A DNA stretch of 64,000 nt from Calothrix sp. PCC 7507. Its GTDB lineage: Bacteria; Cyanobacteriota; Cyanobacteriia; Cyanobacteriales; Nostocaceae. The translations under genes were made by a program, and so were the position numbers. Below, in pieces: positions 8,626-17,501 of the stretch. Position 1 is the stretch's first letter; every line of letters starts with the position of its first letter. The notes under the pieces were generated by a model. It saw only the letters and a list, made by a program, of their open reading frames with translations, was not told where the DNA came from and did no database searches. The stretch spans positions 4,400,001 through 4,464,000 of the forward strand of contig NC_019682.1 in assembly GCF_000316575.1 (NCBI RefSeq), given 5' to 3'.

Positions 8626-9531
8626 GTGATTGATCGTAATCTGTCTCTAATGAAAAAAATAGGAATATTTATATTAGTAGCGGCTATTAGTTGTGGTGTG
8701 GCTCTGCTTTTAGATATGAGCAGAGTTAACCATTTATTAGCCATTAAAGCGCCAGTTAGCAAAAGTAGTCAAGCAAATTTAGGCAGGAAAACGAGTGCAT
8801 TAGCTCAAACTATTACTCCAGATAAAAACCCGATAGTAGAAGTGCCAAAACAGTTTCAAGGGACAACTATCTATCAAGCGCAACTGAAACCAACTGAGAA
8901 AGTAATTTCTCTAACTTTTGATGATGGACCTGGTCCTAAAAATACGGCACAGGTACTAGAAATTTTAAAACAAAATAATATTAAAGCTACGTTTTTTATG
9001 ATTGGGGAAATGGTAAAAATTTATCCCAAAATTGCCAAACAAGTTGCAGAGGATGGTCACGTTATCGGCAACCATACTTGGCATCATTGGTATCGTAATA
9101 TGGATACAATCACTGCGGCTAGTGAAATTAATCGTACAGCAGATATCATCTATAAAACTACAGGAGTGAAAACCACTTTATTTCGTCCTCCCGGTGGTTT
9201 TTTACATAATGGATTAGTAGACTATGCTAAAAGTCAAAACTATGCTGTGATGATGTGGTCGAATCAGTCTGGAGATGCTGAACGTCATTCTCCACAAGCG
9301 TCAGGACAGGTCAAAAATGTACTTAAAGGTGCGAAACCAGGTTCAATTGTGTTAATGCATGATGGTGGAGGTAATCGTGCCCGAACTGTCCAAGCTTTAC
9401 CCCAAATTATTGCAGGTTTAAAGTCTCAGGGCTATCGATTTGTGACGATACCAGAACTGCTAGAAATACAAGCCCAAGAAAAACCGCTAGCTAGGGAAAA
9501 TTCACCTGCAGTTACAAAGGATAAACATTGA
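8626..9531 (+). CDS. NodB-domain polysaccharide deacetylase (peptidoglycan/chitin deacetylase-like), membrane anchored
   Basis: 301 residues. It starts at GTG 8626, six bases after GAAGGAGA. Residues 9-28 form a hydrophobic signal anchor, so the enzyme is extracytoplasmic. The NodB domain shows motif 1 SLTFDDGPGPK (catalytic Asp and metal Asp), motif 2 GNHTWHH (metal His pair), motif 3 FRPPGG, and the C-terminal IVLMHDGGG. Family members remove N-acetyl groups from GlcNAc in peptidoglycan or chitin-like polymers. All catalytic motifs are intact. The following gene is a different branch of the same superfamily, probably by chance. Confidence 0.9.
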   Translation: MIDRNLSLMKKIGIFILVAAISCGVALLLDMSRVNHLLAIKAPVSKSSQANLGRKTSALAQTITPDKNPIVEVPKQFQGTTIYQAQLKPTEKVISLTFDDGPGPKNTAQVLEILKQNNIKATFFMIGEMVKIYPKIAKQVAEDGHVIGNHTWHHWYRNMDTITAASEINRTADIIYKTTGVKTTLFRPPGGFLHNGLVDYAKSQNYAVMMWSNQSGDAERHSPQASGQVKNVLKGAKPGSIVLMHDGGGNRARTVQALPQIIAGLKSQGYRFVTIPELLEIQAQEKPLARENSPAVTKDKH

Positions 9532-9620
9532 TATTTTATCAACAACTAAATTTATTTTTTAACTACATGTATCTGGTGGGCATTGCCCACCCTACGGATA
9601 CTAATTGGGTCTAATATTTG

Positions 9621-10493
9621 ATGATTCAAAATCTCAAGTCAATGCAACCTCCATATTTTCAACCGATTACTCAAAGACCAGTATTAAAATTGCCTAACAA
9701 TGCTAGAGTAGCTGTTTGGGTAGTAATGAATGTCGAACACTTTACCTTTGGTAAACTGGGAACAGCAATTCAACCCCACTTAAATAGTTATCCAGAAATT
9801 GCTAATTATAGTTGGCGAGATTACGGTAATCGTGTAGGAATTTGGAGATTATTTGAACTATTTGCTGAATTAGAAATTCCTGTCACAGCAGCAGTCAATG
9901 GGGAAATTTGTACACTTTATCCCGAAATAATGACAGCTATGCAACAACATGGCTGGGAAATTATGGCGCATGGGATTAATAATTCCACTGGGCATAGTGG
10001 CATGAATCGAGAAACAGAAATTGGGATAATTAATCAAACTCTAGATTTACTACGACAAGCTACTGATAAAACTCCTAAAGGCTGGTTAACTCCGGGATTT
10101 TCAATTACTGAGTCAACATTTGAACTATTACACGCTGCCGGAATTGTTTATACTGCCGATTGGGTAAATGATGATCAACCCTATTGGTATCCCTTAGAGA
10201 AGGGTCGTCTGTTAGCAATTCCCTATACCATAGAAGCAAATGATATTAGTTTATGCTTAAGTAGCCGATTTTCTGGCGCAGAATTTGCCCAAGCTATTGA
10301 AGACCAATTTGACCAATTGTGGCAAGATGGAGAATCACAAGGACGAGTCATGGCGATTGGGTTGCATCCTTTTATTGTTGGTCAGCCATTAAGATTAAAA
10401 TATTTAAAACAATGTTTATTACACATTAAAAATCAACCTAATACTTGGCTAACTACAGGTGAGGGTATTTACGAATGGATGAATAAGCTGTAG
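9621..10493 (+). CDS. puuE: PuuE-like polysaccharide-deacetylase-fold protein, probable cofactor-independent allantoinase
   Basis: About 290 residues. An N-terminal RVAVWVVMNVEHF strand is followed by WRDYGNRVGIWRLFELF. That DYGNRxGxWRL signature separates PuuE/allantoinase-like deacetylases from sugar deacetylases. AAVNGEICTLYP, WEIMAHGINN and PGFSITE supply the remaining pocket residues. PuuE opens the allantoin ring to allantoate without metal. Its position between two AllA-like and xanthine dehydrogenase genes strongly fits purine breakdown. A TTG at 9618 precedes the ATG at 9621, which I prefer. Some homologues act on other amides, so the exact substrate is inferred. Confidence 0.75.
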   Translation: MIQNLKSMQPPYFQPITQRPVLKLPNNARVAVWVVMNVEHFTFGKLGTAIQPHLNSYPEIANYSWRDYGNRVGIWRLFELFAELEIPVTAAVNGEICTLYPEIMTAMQQHGWEIMAHGINNSTGHSGMNRETEIGIINQTLDLLRQATDKTPKGWLTPGFSITESTFELLHAAGIVYTADWVNDDQPYWYPLEKGRLLAIPYTIEANDISLCLSSRFSGAEFAQAIEDQFDQLWQDGESQGRVMAIGLHPFIVGQPLRLKYLKQCLLHIKNQPNTWLTTGEGIYEWMNKL

Positions 10494-10578
10494 AAATGCA
10501 ATCGAGAGGGCGGGGAAACCCAGCCCCTACAGGCTTTGCGATTTAAAACTGTACGTGACTGATTTGAAACCATCTATA
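10494..10578. repeat. MITE-like element, GTAGGGGCGGG palindrome family (copy 2, reverse)
   Basis: A reverse-oriented relative of the 8431-8535 element: it shares CCTACAGGCTTTGCGATTTAA and ends near TCTATA. The GGGCGGGgaaaCCCAGCCC hairpin is imperfect. Confidence 0.55.
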
Positions 10579-10603
10579 ATATTTAACTTTAAAAGGAGGA
10601 CTG

Positions 10604-11182
10604 ATGAATATTTCTCCCACTCAAGTTTTAAAAATACCCGTAATTGATGCCAACGCAGAAAATATTAAACCTTACGGTTATCTATTAGGTGATGATGTCA
10701 GCAAACCCGGATTGGGAATTCCCTTTTATCAAGACAGAGTTTTAGAAGGTGAAAATATCGACTTTAGCTATCGAGGTAAAGCAACTTTTAGAACTGCGAA
10801 AATTCTGCCGGGATATCCGCCGATTATTTGGCTAGAAAGACATTTACATATGACCCAAATGTTTATTGCTTTGGGTCAGTCGCCGTTTATTATGGTGCTA
10901 GCACCACCTAATCATACTCATGGCGAAAATCTCCCAGATTTAAGTCAAGTGCAAGCGCTGCGGTTCCCTGCTGGTCATGGACTACTATTATATCTTGGTA
11001 CTTGGCATGATTTTCCCATAGCGGGCGATCGCCCGGTTGTCATCCTCACGGCAAATTCTGATGAAGTCGTTACCGCCTTGAGTCAAATGCAGTCACCAGA
11101 TGAAATGAATCAAGGTGATGTTTATAAGATTTCGTTACCGAAAAGATTAGGGTATGAGATACAGTTAACAGTTATCAATTAA
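10604..11182 (+). CDS. Ureidoglycolate lyase (AllA) family protein
   Basis: 192 residues, preceded by an excellent AAAAGGAGG ribosome site. Seen: the bicupin-like AllA fold hallmarks, IIWLERHLHMTQMFIALGQ (family His/Gln region) and GLLLYLGTWHDFP, where GTWH is the family signature. AllA releases urea from ureidoglycolate to give glyoxylate. The protein diverges from the second AllA-like protein at 16393-16887, so the two probably handle different ureides or one is regulatory. It follows the PuuE-like gene with a small repeat between. Confidence 0.75.
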   Translation: MNISPTQVLKIPVIDANAENIKPYGYLLGDDVSKPGLGIPFYQDRVLEGENIDFSYRGKATFRTAKILPGYPPIIWLERHLHMTQMFIALGQSPFIMVLAPPNHTHGENLPDLSQVQALRFPAGHGLLLYLGTWHDFPIAGDRPVVILTANSDEVVTALSQMQSPDEMNQGDVYKISLPKRLGYEIQLTVIN

Positions 11183-11189
11183 CAGTTAT

Positions 11190-11275
11190 CAGTGAGGTAC
11201 AGTTTTAAATTGTAAAAGCCCGTAGGGGCGGGGAAACCCCGCCCTCGATTGTATGTCAACCAACCGAAAACTATA
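11190..11275. repeat. MITE-like element, GTAGGGGCGGG palindrome family (copy 3)
   Basis: Contains GTAGGGGCGGGGAAACCCCG and ends AAAACTATA, closely similar in layout to the 8431 and 10494 copies. TTATCAG-type heptamers flank it. Confidence 0.55.
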
Positions 11276-11299
11276 TCAGTTATCAGTGTTTGAATTAGA

Positions 11300-12082
11300 A
11301 TGGATTTACCAAATGTAGAAACGTATTTAATTCCCGATGATATTCAATCTATCACGAATTGGTGTGAGGATTGGGCTTGGTTGGCTGGTGGAACATGGTT
11401 ATTTTCGGAACCGCAACCACATCTGAAAGTGCTGGTAGATATACATAATTTAAAATGGTCAGAGATTGAAGTTCAGGAGGATTATTTAATTATTGGGGCG
11501 ACATGTCCTTTAATTAAGTTATTAGAATATCCCTGGTTACTAGAATGGACAGCGGTTGAGGGATTGAAAAGTGCTATTTCGGCGCTAGCTGCGTCATTTA
11601 AAGTCATTAATCAGGCGACAGTGGGAGGTAATATCTGCTTGGCTTTGTCGGTGGGAACTTTAGCACCACTGATGGTGGCTTTAGGTGCTAGTTATGAAAT
11701 TTGGCACTTAAATAAACAGTCGCGTCAAGTTGCGGCTAAAGATTTTCAGCTTGGTTATCGCCAAACAATTTTGCAGCCTGGAGATATACTAAGGCGAGTT
11801 TTGATTCCCTTGTCTAATTTAAAATGGCAAGTGAGTTATCAACGTTTTAGTTTAGCAGCAACTGATCCAGCGTTGGCGATTGTAGTTATTGTTAGGAATC
11901 ATCAACATATACGTTGTGTGATTGCTGCTAGTGTTGCTACACCCTATTTAATAGAGTGTTTAGAAACAGAATTCATGGCTTCTTTAGAAGGAGTAAATTT
12001 TATCGAAGATACTAAATCAAGTGCAATTTATCGGCGAGAAATTACTGCTGTTTTAATTAAGAAGGCTCTGCAACAATTCTAG
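11300..12082 (+). CDS. xdhB: Xanthine dehydrogenase family, FAD-binding subunit
   Basis: 260 residues of the molybdopterin-dehydrogenase FAD-binding type. Seen: WAWLAGGTWLFSE (FAD pyrophosphate loop) and NQATVGGNICLA (the ATVGGN FAD motif), then a C-terminal CO_deh_flav-like domain. It transfers electrons from the 2Fe-2S clusters to NAD+ or another acceptor. It is followed after 14 bp by the catalytic chain at 12097-14700, so the two form one operon. Family assignment is firm; xanthine as substrate is inferred from the locus. Confidence 0.88.
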   Translation: MDLPNVETYLIPDDIQSITNWCEDWAWLAGGTWLFSEPQPHLKVLVDIHNLKWSEIEVQEDYLIIGATCPLIKLLEYPWLLEWTAVEGLKSAISALAASFKVINQATVGGNICLALSVGTLAPLMVALGASYEIWHLNKQSRQVAAKDFQLGYRQTILQPGDILRRVLIPLSNLKWQVSYQRFSLAATDPALAIVVIVRNHQHIRCVIAASVATPYLIECLETEFMASLEGVNFIEDTKSSAIYRREITAVLIKKALQQF

Positions 12083-12096
12083 ATGTAAATTTTAAG

Positions 12097-14700
12097 ATGC
12101 CAGAAGAATTACAATTACAAGTTAATCACCAATTTTATACAGCAACTTGTCACCCTGGAACTAGCTTATTGAGTTTGTTACGCCAGTTAGGTTGGTTTGG
12201 TGTGCATCGTGTTTGTGATGCTGGTGATTGTGGTGCTTGCACTGTCTGGGTAAATGATATACCAATCCATAGTTGCATTTATCCCGGAATGCGAATTGCA
12301 AATAAATCGGTAATCACAATTGAAGGAATTTCTCAAAATGGTGAACTCGCATCTATACAGCAATCTTTTTTAGCAGCGCAAGGATTTCAATGTGGTTTCT
12401 GCACTCCTGGGATGATTATGAGTGCAGCCAAGTTACCGGAATTATCAGAAGATGAATTGCGCTTGGCTTTAAAAGGAAATCTCTGTCGCTGTACTGGATA
12501 TCAAGCGATTGTTGACAGTATTTTGGGAAATTACCAACCACTTTGTCCATCTGTGGTGCAAAATTCTTTCGCGCCTGTGGGAAAAAGCATTCCCAAACAA
12601 GATGGTGAAGCAATCGTCACCGGGAAAGCATCTTACACAGCAGATATTGCACCACCTGGATTATTACATCTTAAAGTAGTGCGATCGCCTCATCCCCACG
12701 CCCGCATCCGCAAGATTGACACCACGCAAGCAAAAGCGCTCCCTGGCGTAGTTGCCATTTTTACCCATGAAGATGTCCCCAGAATACCTTATACCACCGC
12801 AGGTCACGCTGAACCAGTGCCTGATCCGTTAGATCATTACCTATTAGATTATAAAGTCAGATTTGTGGGCGATCGCGTTGCGGCTGTAGTGGCAGAATCA
12901 CCCAGTATTGCTGAACAGGCTTGTGGGTTAATTAGGGTTGATTATGAAATTTTACCTCACGTTATTGACCCTCATCAAGCAATGCATGATAGTGGTGTCA
13001 TCATTCATGACGAACCGGAATCATTACAAATTCCGGATAGAAATAATAATATTGCTGGGCAAATATTTTTAGAATTCGGTGATGTAGAACAAGGATTTAA
13101 AGCAGCAGATTTAATAGTTGAAAACACCTACCATTTACCAGCAGTACAACATGTTCATCTAGAACCACATATAACTATTAGTTGGTTAGAAGCAGATGGT
13201 ACATTAGTAGTCCGTTCCAGTACCCAAGTACCGTTTCATTGTCAGCGATTACTTTCTCAATTATTCAATTTACCTCAAAATAAGATTCGTGTTTATAAAG
13301 CACAAATTGGTGGAGGATTTGGTAATAAACAAGAAATTTTATCAGAAGACCTTTGTGTTTTGGCAACCCTAAAAACAGGTAAGCCAGTAGAGTGGGAATT
13401 CACCAGAAACGAGGAATTTATAGCCACAAATAGCCGCCATGCGATGAAAATTAAAATTAAAAGCGGTGTTAAGGCAGATGGTACACTAATTGCTCAAGAT
13501 ATGGAAGTGATAGGTAACACTGGTGCCTATGGTAATCATGGACAGACAGTAGTATTTTTATCAGGTTATATTCCTCTATGTTTGTATCGTTGTCCAAATA
13601 AAAGATTTCGTGGTTTTGCAGTTTATACAAATACAATGCCTGCAGGTGCATTTCGGGGTTATGGTGCGACTCAAGGCACTTTTGCAATGGAAAGCCAAAT
13701 CGATGAAATTGCTAAACAGCTAAATATTGACTCTGTAGAAATGCGGATGAAAAACCTGATTCGTCCAGGCGATATGGTGAATTTAGGTAACTCTAAAGAC
13801 CACTTTAATTTAATAGGTAGCTATGCTGTTGCTGAATGTTGGGAAAAAGTTACTCAATCACTTGGTTATATTCCCAATAGTCCACCACAAGTAGCAGGTT
13901 CTCGCCGTCGTGGTGTCGGTTTTGCAGTTTCTATGCAAGGAAGTGGTTTATCTAAAATCCACGTTGCTAGTGTGAAATTATCACGTTTAGCTGATGGTAA
14001 ATACGAATTAAGAACTGGTTCCGTAGACGTGGGTACGGGTTCAGATACTACGTTGAGACAAATAGCCGCAGAAGTTTTAGGTGTGGGTGTAGCTGATATT
14101 CATATCATTTCTGGCGATACCCAACACACACCTTTTGATGCTGGTTCTTATGCTTCTGCTACAGTTTATATTTCTGGACAAGCTGTGAAATTAGCAGCCG
14201 AAAAATTACTCACCATGAGAGAAAGTAGTGTGGAAATCAGTTATGCGGCTGATGAATCAACATTAACTTTTGCTGTTCAAGGAGTAGAAGTCGAAGTTGA
14301 TACAGAAACAGGTAAAATTCAAGTTTTAAGATGTGTGCAAGCTATTGATTTAGGCAAAGCAATTAATCCCCGAATTTGTCATGGACAAGCAACAGGTGGC
14401 ATAGCGATGGGAATCGGCTATGCTTTAACTGAAGAACTGATATTTGATACCCAAGGACGCATTGTTAACCCAAAATTGCGTGACTATCGCATCCCCACGG
14501 CAGCAGACATCCCACCCATAGAAGTAATTTTAATAGAAAAAACTGACCCCTACGGCCCCTTTGGCGCTAAAGGTGTGGGGGAAATTACAACTAATTGTAC
14601 AGCGCCGGCGATCGCTAACGCCATAGCCCATGCAACAGGTTGCAGATTACGCCAACTCCCCATGACACCCGAAAGAGTTTTTAAGGAATTTAATAGTTGA
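12097..14700 (+). CDS. Xanthine dehydrogenase family, fused 2Fe-2S and molybdenum-binding chain
   Basis: 867 residues joining two usually separate subunits. Residues 1-150 hold both [2Fe-2S] sites (C40, C45, C48, C60 in a CDAGDCGACTV context, and C99, C102, C130, C132 in FQCGFC and LCRCTGY). From about residue 160 comes the catalytic part: PKQDGEAIVTGKASYTADI, QIGGGFGNKQE and AGAFRGYGATQG molybdopterin loops, and near the end GAKGVGE with the active-site Glu. The molybdenum part is somewhat short, apparently from loss of a loop before residue 720. It should hydroxylate purines such as hypoxanthine or xanthine. Confidence 0.88.
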   Translation: MPEELQLQVNHQFYTATCHPGTSLLSLLRQLGWFGVHRVCDAGDCGACTVWVNDIPIHSCIYPGMRIANKSVITIEGISQNGELASIQQSFLAAQGFQCGFCTPGMIMSAAKLPELSEDELRLALKGNLCRCTGYQAIVDSILGNYQPLCPSVVQNSFAPVGKSIPKQDGEAIVTGKASYTADIAPPGLLHLKVVRSPHPHARIRKIDTTQAKALPGVVAIFTHEDVPRIPYTTAGHAEPVPDPLDHYLLDYKVRFVGDRVAAVVAESPSIAEQACGLIRVDYEILPHVIDPHQAMHDSGVIIHDEPESLQIPDRNNNIAGQIFLEFGDVEQGFKAADLIVENTYHLPAVQHVHLEPHITISWLEADGTLVVRSSTQVPFHCQRLLSQLFNLPQNKIRVYKAQIGGGFGNKQEILSEDLCVLATLKTGKPVEWEFTRNEEFIATNSRHAMKIKIKSGVKADGTLIAQDMEVIGNTGAYGNHGQTVVFLSGYIPLCLYRCPNKRFRGFAVYTNTMPAGAFRGYGATQGTFAMESQIDEIAKQLNIDSVEMRMKNLIRPGDMVNLGNSKDHFNLIGSYAVAECWEKVTQSLGYIPNSPPQVAGSRRRGVGFAVSMQGSGLSKIHVASVKLSRLADGKYELRTGSVDVGTGSDTTLRQIAAEVLGVGVADIHIISGDTQHTPFDAGSYASATVYISGQAVKLAAEKLLTMRESSVEISYAADESTLTFAVQGVEVEVDTETGKIQVLRCVQAIDLGKAINPRICHGQATGGIAMGIGYALTEELIFDTQGRIVNPKLRDYRIPTAADIPPIEVILIEKTDPYGPFGAKGVGEITTNCTAPAIANAIAHATGCRLRQLPMTPERVFKEFNS

Positions 14701-14741
14701 CTGATGACTGATAACTGTTAACTGATAACTGATAACTGATT
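14701..14741. repeat. Heptamer tandem repeat (TAACTGA)
   Basis: Five to six consecutive 7-base units (ACTGATA phase) fill the gap between the dehydrogenase and XdhC genes. Confidence 0.8.
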
Positions 14742-14744
14742 TAA

Positions 14745-15713
14745 ATGCTTCAATTCTACCAACAACTAGCAGCAGCCTTAAAAAAAGGTGCCGTAGTTTT
14801 AGCCACAGTTACCAATACCCAAGGTTCCGTACCTAGAGAAGTAGGCGCGAAAATGTTTATTGATGCTAATGGTAATACAATTGGCACTATCGGCGGTGGT
14901 GCTGGAGAAGCGAAAGTTTATCAAACAGCATTGCAAGTATTACAAACAGGTGAAAAACAATTTGTCGAAATTGATTTATCTGGTGCAGTGCAAAGAGAAA
15001 CCCAAGGCGTTTGTGGTGGGATAATGTTAGTGTGGCTAGAGTTATGGTTAGGGAATGAAAGCTTAAATTTAGTTAACCAGATTATCAATATTTTAACTTC
15101 TGGACAAATAGCTACACTTGTTACTCCGTTTGATGCAGATAAAAAACCTTACTTACTTTTAGAAACCCAATTAATAGCTACTGTCCAAAATACAGAATTT
15201 ATTGAAACTTTATTACCGCCGCCAACACTTTTAATCATCGGTGCGGGACATATTGCGGTGCCTTTAGCACAGATTGCCAAAATAATAGGATTTCAAGTTA
15301 TCATACAAGACGATCGCCCAGAATTTGCGACAAAAGAAAGATTTCCTGAAGCATCACTTATAATCGCACAACCAATCGATTCAATTAGGGAAATAATCAA
15401 TAAAATTCCTGATTTATATGTGGTTTTAGTCACCAAAGGTTATTTGCAAGATTTACCTGCTTTAAAACTGCTGTATAATCATCAACTGGCATATATTGGT
15501 ATGGTTGGAAGTAAAAAAAGAGTTCATACTGTTTATAAAATGTTGCAAGATGAGGGTTATGCAGTGGATTTTTTACAGACAATATATGCACCGATAGGTT
15601 TAGATATTGGTGCTTTAACACCAGAAGAAATTGCGGTAAGTATTTGTGGAGAATTAATCAAGGTTCGTCGTGGGGGAAGAGGGGTTTCACTTTCTGATAA
15701 ACTTGTTGAATAA
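14745..15713 (+). CDS. xdhC: XdhC/CoxI family molybdenum-cofactor insertion protein
   Basis: 322 residues. N-terminal XdhC domain (TVTNTQGSVPREVGAKMF, GTIGGGAGEA, GVCGG), then a Rossmann domain with LLIIGAGHIAVPLAQIAK and IIQDDRPEFA, then IGMVGSKKRVHTVY and TPEEIAVSICGELI. XdhC binds, sulfurates and inserts the molybdenum cofactor into xanthine dehydrogenase. Position directly downstream of the dehydrogenase fits this job. Confidence 0.9.
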   Translation: MLQFYQQLAAALKKGAVVLATVTNTQGSVPREVGAKMFIDANGNTIGTIGGGAGEAKVYQTALQVLQTGEKQFVEIDLSGAVQRETQGVCGGIMLVWLELWLGNESLNLVNQIINILTSGQIATLVTPFDADKKPYLLLETQLIATVQNTEFIETLLPPPTLLIIGAGHIAVPLAQIAKIIGFQVIIQDDRPEFATKERFPEASLIIAQPIDSIREIINKIPDLYVVLVTKGYLQDLPALKLLYNHQLAYIGMVGSKKRVHTVYKMLQDEGYAVDFLQTIYAPIGLDIGALTPEEIAVSICGELIKVRRGGRGVSLSDKLVE

Positions 15714-15781
15714 ATGATGTTTTTTTCTCACGCAGAGACGCAGAGACGCAGAGAAGAACGCAAGAGTGTAGTTTAAGTAAA

Positions 15782-16396
15782 ATGGCTGAAAATTTTAAAT
15801 CGAAAAAGTATGCTATTGTGCTGGCTGCGGGTATTTCTAGCAGGATGGGTATTTGTAAAACTTCTCTACTTTGGGTTGAAGGGAAAGACTTATTAAATTA
15901 TCAATTAGAACAGTGGTTAAATGTGGGTTTTACACCTGTGGTTGTGCTAGGTTTACATAATAGCCACAGACAAAAAGATTTTCATCCTGAATGTATAACT
16001 GTGATTAATTCTCATGCCTATCTAGGGAAAACAACTTCCATTCTGACGGGATTGCAACAGATTCCTCAAGATTTTGAGATATTAGCAATTTCTGCAGTTG
16101 ATCAACCTAGGAATTTGAATATTTATCAGCACCTTGTGCAATCGCATGAAGAAAATTTAGCATTAATTACTGCACCAACTTATCGAGGTAAAATGGGACA
16201 TCCATTGTTATTTGCAAATGAAATGCGATCGCACTTAGCAAATATCCAAGAATCAAGCTTAGGTTTACGTCAAGTAATCCAAGATTTTTATCCAGTAATT
16301 TGTCAAGTTGCTTTTGAAAATCCGGAAGTTGTTGTTGATATTAACACGCCAGAAATATATCAAAAATGTTTTGGTTTATACTCAACCTTACCTTAA
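15782..16396 (+). CDS. MocA/MobA-like molybdenum cofactor nucleotidyltransferase
   Basis: 204 residues with the nucleotidyltransferase signature YAIVLAAGISSRMG, SAVDQPR (metal-binding Asp), MGHPLLF and VVDINTPEIY. MocA transfers CMP to molybdopterin for xanthine-dehydrogenase-type enzymes; MobA transfers GMP. Adjacency to XdhC and the dehydrogenase favours the CTP-dependent MocA role (inference). Its 3' end overlaps the convergent AllA-like gene by four bases. One of the usual lysines in the N-terminal loop is kept (CKTSLL). Confidence 0.85.
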   Translation: MAENFKSKKYAIVLAAGISSRMGICKTSLLWVEGKDLLNYQLEQWLNVGFTPVVVLGLHNSHRQKDFHPECITVINSHAYLGKTTSILTGLQQIPQDFEILAISAVDQPRNLNIYQHLVQSHEENLALITAPTYRGKMGHPLLFANEMRSHLANIQESSLGLRQVIQDFYPVICQVAFENPEVVVDINTPEIYQKCFGLYSTLP

Positions 16397-16887
16397 ATTA
16401 TTTCCAACTCTAACTGATGACTTGTGAGAAAATCATGAGTGAAATGATCCTCTACATTTGTATCATTCAATTCTAAATTATAAAAATTCACAATTTCATG
16501 GTCAAAATATGGCCCTGCGTGCCAAGTTCCCATCTCTAACTTAATAAAACAATTCCCAGGAATACGGAAAGCAGCAATCTGCTCTAATGTTGGTTCATTG
16601 ATATTATTATTGGGAGGACAAACTGCAATTAACCAATCTTTGCCCTCCAAAGCACCCAAACATTGAGTACATTTTTCATGACGAGTAATTTTATGAAACA
16701 TCCGCCCTTTTTTGTGCAACTGCATAATATAAAATCGCGGTATCCCATTTTGTAAATTTAATTGGGCATCTTCTACATCAAAAGTTTTGCCATCTTTACT
16801 AGGGAAGATTACCTGTCCATAACGCCGAAAGTTTTCTGGTGTTATCCATTTGGCTTGCAATTGTTGCACTGTTTGTGATGTGTTCAT
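16393..16887 (-). CDS. allA: Ureidoglycolate lyase (AllA) family protein, second copy
   Basis: 164 residues, the size of classic AllA. Seen: WITPENFRRYGQVI at the N-terminus, FHKITRHEKCTQCLGALEGK in the middle, and LEMGTWHAGPYFDHEIVNF, which matches the AllA active-site strand (GTWH, followed by a downstream His-Phe). It should convert ureidoglycolate to glyoxylate and urea. It lies 15 bp upstream, in transcription, of the DoxX-like gene. It fits canonical AllA better than the 192-residue relative at 10604-11182. Confidence 0.8.
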   Translation of the reverse strand: MNTSQTVQQLQAKWITPENFRRYGQVIFPSKDGKTFDVEDAQLNLQNGIPRFYIMQLHKKGRMFHKITRHEKCTQCLGALEGKDWLIAVCPPNNNINEPTLEQIAAFRIPGNCFIKLEMGTWHAGPYFDHEIVNFYNLELNDTNVEDHFTHDFLTSHQLELEII

Positions 16888-16902
16888 AAAATTAAGAAAT
16901 TA

Positions 16903-17334
16903 TCATTCTAACTCTTGAGGAATAAGTGACTTAGGAATCAGTGAAGCTTGTTGTTCTTTATCTGCAGGTTTTGTGTACCACCAAGCCCAAGCAATTAAAA
17001 CTGCTTGCAAGGGTAATCTAATAATATGAACCCAAGGTGAGTTGGGTATATGTTCTAGCTGAATGTGATTAACAGCCATATTAATATTAGCTGGAAAAAC
17101 TGCAATAAATAGCGCAATTAATCCCCACGCTGCAGCTTGACTCACAGGTGGAACTAGTAACCCGATACCACCTAAAATTTCATAAAAGCCACTGAGATAA
17201 ACTAGTTCTAACGGATAAGGCAGTTGGGGTGGCATAATTTTTACGTATGGTTCGGGAATGACAAAATGTGTCACCCCGACTACGATGATTGATACAGCCA
17301 GGATTACACGCAAAAGTTCCTTGTGCTTGTGCAT
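16903..17334 (-). CDS. DoxX-like small integral membrane protein
   Basis: 143 residues with four predicted transmembrane helices (about 7-25, 46-66, 69-90 and 105-125). Seen: a THFVIPEPYVKIMPP turn after the first helix and SGFYEILGGIGLLVP in the second, both usual in DoxX-like membrane proteins. The C-terminal tail is charged. The biochemical role of this branch is unknown. It is probably cotranscribed with the AllA gene, although in transcription order it lies first. Confidence 0.8.
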   Translation of the reverse strand: MHKHKELLRVILAVSIIVVGVTHFVIPEPYVKIMPPQLPYPLELVYLSGFYEILGGIGLLVPPVSQAAAWGLIALFIAVFPANINMAVNHIQLEHIPNSPWVHIIRLPLQAVLIAWAWWYTKPADKEQQASLIPKSLIPQELE

Positions 17335-17501
17335 TAGTTCCGCCTCAGTTTATATTTATTCCCATTTCTTCAGTTTTCTTGATTTAGATCATTTTGTCTT
17401 CAGCCAACAGTGGGAAATATTGATAAACCTCTTCCAAAATACCGCTTACGACTTTAGAGTGTTGGAGTAACTAAAAAGACTATCTACCTAGAGGCTGGTG
17501 T

